Source: RPQJ01 sp031404015 (GTDB taxonomy: Bacteria > Pseudomonadota > Gammaproteobacteria > Steroidobacterales > Steroidobacteraceae). Taken from it: a DNA stretch of 19,039 nucleotides. Where the stretch lies: the NCBI GenBank assembly GCA_031404015.1, contig JANNGT010000022.1, positions 1 through 19,039 on the forward strand. Reading direction: 5' to 3'. Below, piece by piece: positions 15,284-19,039 of the stretch; position 1 is the first letter of the stretch, and each line of letters starts with the position of its first letter. The notes beneath the pieces were generated by a model. It was not told the DNA's origin, searched no databases, and saw only the letters and a list, made by a program, of their open reading frames with translations. The position numbers and the translations under genes were made by a program.

Positions 15284-16192
15284 ATGAACTCTTCCAACCC
15301 GGACGTCGCGCCTGCTCCCGCCGCCTCATGGCGGGACTATTACGAACTGGGCAAGCCCCGCGTCGTCGCGCTGATCGTGTTCACGGCCGTCGTCGGAATG
15401 TTCCTGGCGGTGCCCGGCCTGCCGCCCTGGCAGGCGCTGGTCTACGGCACGCTCGGCATCGGGCTCGCGGCCTCGAGTGCGGCGGCCATCAATCATGTCG
15501 TGGACCGCAAATACGACGAGAAAATGGCCCGCACGATGAACCGGCCGATCCCGACCGGCCATGTGACGACGCAGCAGGCGCTTTTCTATGCCGCATTCAT
15601 CGGCGTGGTGTCGATGCTCATTCTCTGGGTACTCGTGAACTCGCTCACTGCCGTGCTCACGTTCTTTTCGCTGATCGGCTACGCCGTGCTTTACACCGTG
15701 TGGCTCAAGCACGTGACGCCGCAGAACATCGTGATCGGCGGTGCGGCCGGCGCGGCGCCGCCCGTGCTCGGGTGGACGGCGGTTACCGGCTCGGCAGACC
15801 CCAACTCGCTGCTGCTGTTCCTGATCATCTTTGCGTGGACGCCGCCGCATTTCTGGGCGCTGGCCATTGCGCGCCGCAAGGACTACGCCAAGGCCGGCAT
15901 CCCGATGCTGCCCGTCGCGTATGGCGTCGCGTTCACGCAGCTGCACATCCTGCTGTACACGATCATCCTCGTCATCGTCACGCTGCTGCCTTACCTCACC
16001 GGCATGAGCGGGCTGATCTACCTGGCAACCGCGGTCGTGCTCGGCGTGATCTTTTTGCGCTACGCGGTGGCAATGCGTAAACCCGACGCAGCGGACCAAC
16101 TGCACATGCAGGCGTTCCGCTACTCGATCAATTACCTGATGGTGCTGTTCGCGGCGCTGCTGCTCGATCACTACCTGACCATCCGTCTTTAG
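15284..16192 (+). CDS. cyoE: Haem O synthase / protohaem IX farnesyltransferase CyoE (CtaB)
   Basis: Membrane prenyltransferase that adds a farnesyl group to haem B to form haem O, the substrate of CtaA. It has 302 residues from the ATG at 15284. The N-terminus 'SWRDYYELGKPRVV' is typical. The first Asp-rich motif is 'NHVVDRKYDEKMARTMNRP' (Asn70, Asp74, Asp78), the UbiA-type Mg-diphosphate site; a second conserved loop is 'RKDYAKAGIPMLPV'. About nine membrane helices follow. An in-frame GTG at 15224 would add 20 residues without family similarity, so ATG is preferred, although no clear ribosome binding site precedes it. TACAAT at 15268-15273 could be a -10 box of an extra promoter, but no -35 is visible. 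The gene is 78 bp after ctaA and 5 bp before the VanZ-like gene. Confidence 0.95.
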   Translation: MNSSNPDVAPAPAASWRDYYELGKPRVVALIVFTAVVGMFLAVPGLPPWQALVYGTLGIGLAASSAAAINHVVDRKYDEKMARTMNRPIPTGHVTTQQALFYAAFIGVVSMLILWVLVNSLTAVLTFFSLIGYAVLYTVWLKHVTPQNIVIGGAAGAAPPVLGWTAVTGSADPNSLLLFLIIFAWTPPHFWALAIARRKDYAKAGIPMLPVAYGVAFTQLHILLYTIILVIVTLLPYLTGMSGLIYLATAVVLGVIFLRYAVAMRKPDAADQLHMQAFRYSINYLMVLFAALLLDHYLTIRL

Positions 16193-16197
16193 GCGTC

Positions 16198-17343
16198 ATG
16201 GCAGGACGTTCCTCGCATTTCGCCGCGCCGCTGCTGCTGGCAGTCATCACCGGCCTGATCGTCTACGTTTCGCTGTATCCATTCCGCTTCGTCGACGGTC
16301 CCTCGCTGGGCGAGGCGTTGCGTGCGCTCAGCTGGGCGCGGGCGGGACGTGGCGACATGTTCAACAACGTGCTGCTGTACGTTCCCTTCGGTTTCTGCGT
16401 CGCGCTCGTCGTCGAACCGCGCTGGGGCCGAATCACCGGCATCGTCACGGGCGCATTGCTGGGCCTGCTGCTGTCGCTGGGGCTCGAATTGCTGCAGGCG
16501 TCGGTGGCCATCCGCGTGTCGAGCCTGCGCGATCTGTCGCTCAACACGACAGGCTCGCTGCTCGGCACGATTCTCGGCACGGTGTTTCATGCGCTTGGCA
16601 GCCGGGTGTCGCCGCAGGGCACGCCCCGCAGCCGCTCAGCGTTCGTCGCAATGTCGATCCTGGTGTTGTGGCTGCTGGAAAGGTTGTGGCCGTTGTTGCC
16701 AGATCCGGGCCTGGGGCAACTGAAGCGCGCTGTGCGGCCGTTGCTCACGCCGCACATCGAGTGGATGCCGTTGCTCGGCTTCGTCGTCGGCTGGCTGGTG
16801 GTCGCACAGGTCGTGTTCGGCCTCGTAAAACGCCAGCGGGCGATGGACACCTTCCTGATCGTGATCGCGATCGTGCTGGCCGGCCGAGTGTTCGTGGGGG
16901 GCAGCACGCTCGACCTTGCAGAGATTGCCGCTATCGCGCTGCTGTTGCCGCTGCTCGTGCCCATCAGCCGTCTCGATGACGGTGCGCGCTCCACGCTCGT
17001 GGCCGTCCTGCTCGGTGTGTGGCTTGCATGGGGAGCCGTGCGGCCCATCATCGGCGGATCGATCACGCTGGCTGTCGATACCCCTGCGCTGCGCGACATG
17101 CTGCTGGGCAACGCGCCGCCGCCGCCGCTGCTTGCGAACAAGGCGTTCAGTTACCTGTCGCTCGGCTGGCTGCTGACCGCAGCCGGGCTGGTGCCGCACG
17201 TGGCCGCCGGCATGATGGTGCTGTTTGTGCTGTTGTTGACGATGCTGCAGGTCGGCGTGCCCAGCCCCGCCTACGGCTGGGTCGACCTGTTGATCGCATG
17301 CATTGCGGGCTGGGTTGTGGCGCGCTGGATGCCGCGACCTTGA
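16198..17343 (+). CDS. VanZ-family membrane protein with long C-terminal membrane extension
   Basis: A 381-residue multi-helix membrane protein. The first ~130 residues are a VanZ-like domain: 'YVSLYPFRF', then Asp53 with 'DMFNNVLLYVPFGF' (53-66), 'GLELLQASVAIR' (95-106) and 'RDLSLNTTGSLLG' (111-123). These are the family's conserved Asp, Asn-x-x-x-x-x-P-x-G, Glu-x-x-Gln, and Asp-x-x-x-Asn-x-x-G positions. The remaining ~250 residues hold about seven or eight further hydrophobic helices that I do not recognise. VanZ is linked to low-level teicoplanin resistance in enterococci, but most family members have no known role. It begins 5 bp after cyoE and may be co-transcribed with the oxidase assembly genes; a link to respiration is not established. 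Confidence 0.82.
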   Translation: MAGRSSHFAAPLLLAVITGLIVYVSLYPFRFVDGPSLGEALRALSWARAGRGDMFNNVLLYVPFGFCVALVVEPRWGRITGIVTGALLGLLLSLGLELLQASVAIRVSSLRDLSLNTTGSLLGTILGTVFHALGSRVSPQGTPRSRSAFVAMSILVLWLLERLWPLLPDPGLGQLKRAVRPLLTPHIEWMPLLGFVVGWLVVAQVVFGLVKRQRAMDTFLIVIAIVLAGRVFVGGSTLDLAEIAAIALLLPLLVPISRLDDGARSTLVAVLLGVWLAWGAVRPIIGGSITLAVDTPALRDMLLGNAPPPPLLANKAFSYLSLGWLLTAAGLVPHVAAGMMVLFVLLLTMLQVGVPSPAYGWVDLLIACIAGWVVARWMPRP

Positions 17344-17350
17344 CGACGGA

Positions 17351-17391
17351 GCGCCGAGGCGGGACGAGGACTTTACTTTAACGCTCGGCGC
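17351..17391 (+). repeat. Inverted repeat between the VanZ-like gene and uvrD
   Basis: Perfect 8-bp arms GCGCCGAG (17351-17358) and CTCGGCGC (17384-17391) separated by 25 bases. The loop contains an AT-rich CTTTACTTTAA in otherwise GC-rich DNA. The structure lies just upstream of the probable uvrD -10 box, so it could be a weak terminator of the preceding operon or a binding site. No T-run follows it. Confidence 0.4.
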
Positions 17392-17403
17392 GCGCGAGTC
17401 CTG

Positions 17404-17409
17404 TAGAAT
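17404..17409 (+). promoter_or_regulatory. Possible -10 element for uvrD
   Basis: TAGAAT lies 13 bases before the uvrD ATG and is followed by CCGCG. No convincing -35 is seen at 16-18 bp spacing. A transcript start near 17416 would leave a leader of only about 7 nt, and no ribosome binding site is visible before the ATG. Confidence 0.4.
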
Positions 17410-17422
17410 CCGCGTCCTTCCG

Positions 17423-18628
17423 ATGGACGTTTCCCACATTCTTGCGCCGCTGAACGACGCGCAGCGGCAGGCCGTGAGTGCCCCGCTGTTGCCCACGCTC
17501 GTGCTGGCGGGCGCGGGCAGCGGCAAGACCCGCGTGCTCACGCACCGGGTCGAATGGCTGGTCCAGGTCGAAGGCGTGTCGCCGCACGGCATCCTTGCGG
17601 TCACGTTCACGAACAAAGCCGCCGCCGAAATGCGCCATCGCATCGAGACGCAGCTGGGGCTGCCGTCGGCGCCACTCTGGATCGGCACGTTCCACGGCAT
17701 CTGCCATCGCCTGCTGCGCCTGCACTGGCGTGAAGCCGGCCTGCCGCAGGGGTTCCAGATCCTCGACGGCGAAGACCAGCAGCGCCTGGTCAAGAAGATC
17801 ATCAAGGGCCTCGGCCTCGACGACACTCGCTGGGTGCCGCGCGAAGTCACGTGGTTCATCAATGCGCAGAAGGACGAGGGCCTGCGGCCTAAGCACCTGA
17901 AGGACGACGGCGATCCGACGCGCCGGCAGCTGATCAAGCTGTACGAAGCCTATGAAGACATCTCGCGGCGGAACGGTGTCGTCGACTTTGCCGAGCTGCT
18001 GCTGCGCAGCTTCGAGATCCTGCGCGACGTGCCTGGACTGGGCGACCATTACCGTGCCCGCTTCAGGCACGTGCTGGTCGACGAATTCCAGGACACGAAC
18101 ACGATCCAGTACAACTGGATGAGAATGCTGGTGGGGACGACCAGCGTGCCTTATGTCGTTGGCGACGACGACCAGTCGATCTACCGCTGGCGCGGCGCGC
18201 GGGTCGAGAACCTGCAGCAGTACCGCAAGGACTTCAACGACGTGCAGCTGTTCCGGCTCGAGCAGAACTACCGCTCGACCGGCAACATCCTCGACGCGGC
18301 CAACGCCATCATCGGCAACAACAGTGGCCGCATTGGCAAGAAGCTCTGGACCAGCGAAGGCAAGGGCGCGCCGATCCGGCTCTTCCGTGCCTACAACGAG
18401 CGCGACGAAGCCGAGTTCGTCACGGCCAAGATCCGGGAATGGATCGCGCGCGGCGGCAAGCGCGCCGACAACGCGATCCTGTACCGCTCGAACGCCCAGT
18501 CGCGCGTCTTTGAAGAATACTTGCTCGCTGCACGCATTCCGTACCGCGTGTACGGGGGGCCTGCGGTTCTTCGAGCGCCAGGAGATCAAGGACGCCCTCG
18601 CCTACCTGCGCCTGATTTCCAATCGTGA
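17423..18628 (+). CDS. uvrD: DNA helicase II UvrD, N-terminal part ending at a frameshift
   Basis: Superfamily 1 3'-5' DNA helicase used in mismatch and nucleotide excision repair. The start 'MDVSHILAPLNDAQRQAV' aligns with E. coli UvrD from its first residue. Walker A GAGSGKT is at 30-36; then come 'TFTNKAAAEMRHRI' (61-74), 'GTFHGICHRLLR' (88-99), Walker B DEFQD (220-224), GDDDQSIYRWRGA (247-259) and 'LEQNYRSTGNI' (279-289). Similarity runs to 'YRVYGG' (residue 379) and then stops abruptly; the last 22 codons before the stop at 18628 are out of frame. One extra G in the run GGGGGG at 18554-18559 explains this: with five Gs the frame continues as '..YGGLRFFERQEIKDAL', as in E. coli. As written, the product would be about 401 residues and lack the second half of the motor. 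Confidence 0.93.
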   Translation: MDVSHILAPLNDAQRQAVSAPLLPTLVLAGAGSGKTRVLTHRVEWLVQVEGVSPHGILAVTFTNKAAAEMRHRIETQLGLPSAPLWIGTFHGICHRLLRLHWREAGLPQGFQILDGEDQQRLVKKIIKGLGLDDTRWVPREVTWFINAQKDEGLRPKHLKDDGDPTRRQLIKLYEAYEDISRRNGVVDFAELLLRSFEILRDVPGLGDHYRARFRHVLVDEFQDTNTIQYNWMRMLVGTTSVPYVVGDDDQSIYRWRGARVENLQQYRKDFNDVQLFRLEQNYRSTGNILDAANAIIGNNSGRIGKKLWTSEGKGAPIRLFRAYNERDEAEFVTAKIREWIARGGKRADNAILYRSNAQSRVFEEYLLAARIPYRVYGGPAVLRAPGDQGRPRLPAPDFQS

Positions 18629-19039
18629 CGACGACGCCTCGTTCGAGCGCGTCGTGAACCTGCCCACGCGCGGCATCGGCGCGCGCACGCTCGAGGTGTT
18701 GCGCGCCCACTCGCGCGAGCACGCCAAGTCGATGTGGCAGTCGGCCTTCGAGTGCAACGAGGATCTCGGCAGCAAGGCGGTCTCGTGCCTGCAGGCATTC
18801 CTGACACTGATCGAAAAGCTCGACGCCGAGACGCAGGGCCTGCCGCTGCACGAGCAGGTCGACCACGTGATCCAGGCCAGCGGGCTCGTCGGCCACTACC
18901 AGAAAGAGAAGGCCGACAAGGGTGAAGCCCGGCTCGAGAACCTGGACGAACTGGTCAGCGCCGCGCGCGGCTTCGAGCCCGACGACACCGACATGCCTCC
19001 CCTCATGGCGTTCCTGTCCCACGCGGTGCTCGAGTCCGG
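18561..19039 (+). pseudogene. uvrD: uvrD continuation after the frameshift (runs off the window)
   Basis: This is the rest of the same helicase gene in the +1 shifted frame, open to the right edge (159 full codons). It reads 'LRFFERQEIKDALAYLRLI', 'FERVVNLPTRGIGARTLEV' and 'GEARLENLDELVSAARGFE', close to E. coli UvrD at the matching place, ending near 'MAFLSHAVLES'. It has no start of its own and would be silent unless the G-run is a sequencing or assembly error, or is corrected by slippage. No substitutions or stops typical of an old pseudogene are seen, so the lesion is either very recent or not real. The last roughly 180 residues of UvrD lie beyond the window. Confidence 0.88.

Noticed and set aside
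15326..16171. Minus-strand open frame of 281 codons opposite cyoE
   Set aside because: Arg/His/Asp-rich mirror of the membrane protein gene; no motif.
17403..17420. Possible LexA (SOS) box before uvrD
   Set aside because: CTGT is present at 17401-17404 but the matching ACAG half at the right distance is absent.

Overview
The window looks like a chromosomal piece of a high-GC, aerobic gammaproteobacterium. The strongest pointers are the smc-zipA-ligA run (ZipA is restricted to Gammaproteobacteria), a dksA-gluQ pair, and a cytochrome c oxidase assembly module in the Pseudomonas/Xanthomonas-like order DUF2909 / SURF1 / small SCO-like protein / ctaA / cyoE. The Lys/Ala/Pro-rich extension on DksA and the REP-like intergenic repeat would suit the Xanthomonadales/Nevskiales/Steroidobacter neighbourhood, but that placement is inference.

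Layout. Positions 1-8573 are all on the minus strand. Reading in transcription order they are smc, zipA, ligA, then three genes of an oligopeptide/nickel-type ABC transporter (oppB, oppC and the start of oppD, cut by the window edge). From ligA onward every junction overlaps by 4-8 bp, so the transporter is probably translationally coupled to the DNA ligase gene. Positions 8574-8757 are an intergenic region between the diverging smc and dksA genes. The dksA side has a clear -10 box and ribosome binding site; the smc side has a weaker -10. On the plus strand follow dksA, a REP-like palindromic repeat that also supplies the gluQ ribosome binding site, gluQ and phaR.

Positions 11077-12404 are an apparently complete IS256-family insertion sequence with an intact DDE transposase and imperfect inverted ends, but no visible target duplication. 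Just beyond it are a strong terminator facing plus and a 9-bp tandem repeat that abuts the stop codon of a small two-helix membrane protein (DUF2909). From 12764 the plus strand carries SURF1, a SCO-like thioredoxin-fold protein, ctaA and cyoE. Together these convert haem B to haem O and haem A and help assemble an aa3-type oxidase; the oxidase subunits themselves are not in the window. A VanZ-family membrane protein follows 5 bp after cyoE. The window ends inside uvrD (DNA helicase II).

Main oddities: uvrD is broken by one extra G in a run of six Gs at 18554-18559. DksA keeps only one of four zinc-finger cysteines and carries an ~80-residue low-complexity extension. The SCO-like protein has CxxxC but lacks the expected copper-ligand histidine. 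The IS sits between phaR and a terminator, without a target duplication. I see no CRISPR array, rRNA, tRNA or prophage, and no convincing undescribed multi-gene system; most of the window is conserved housekeeping sequence. No gene-free stretch exceeds 300 bases.
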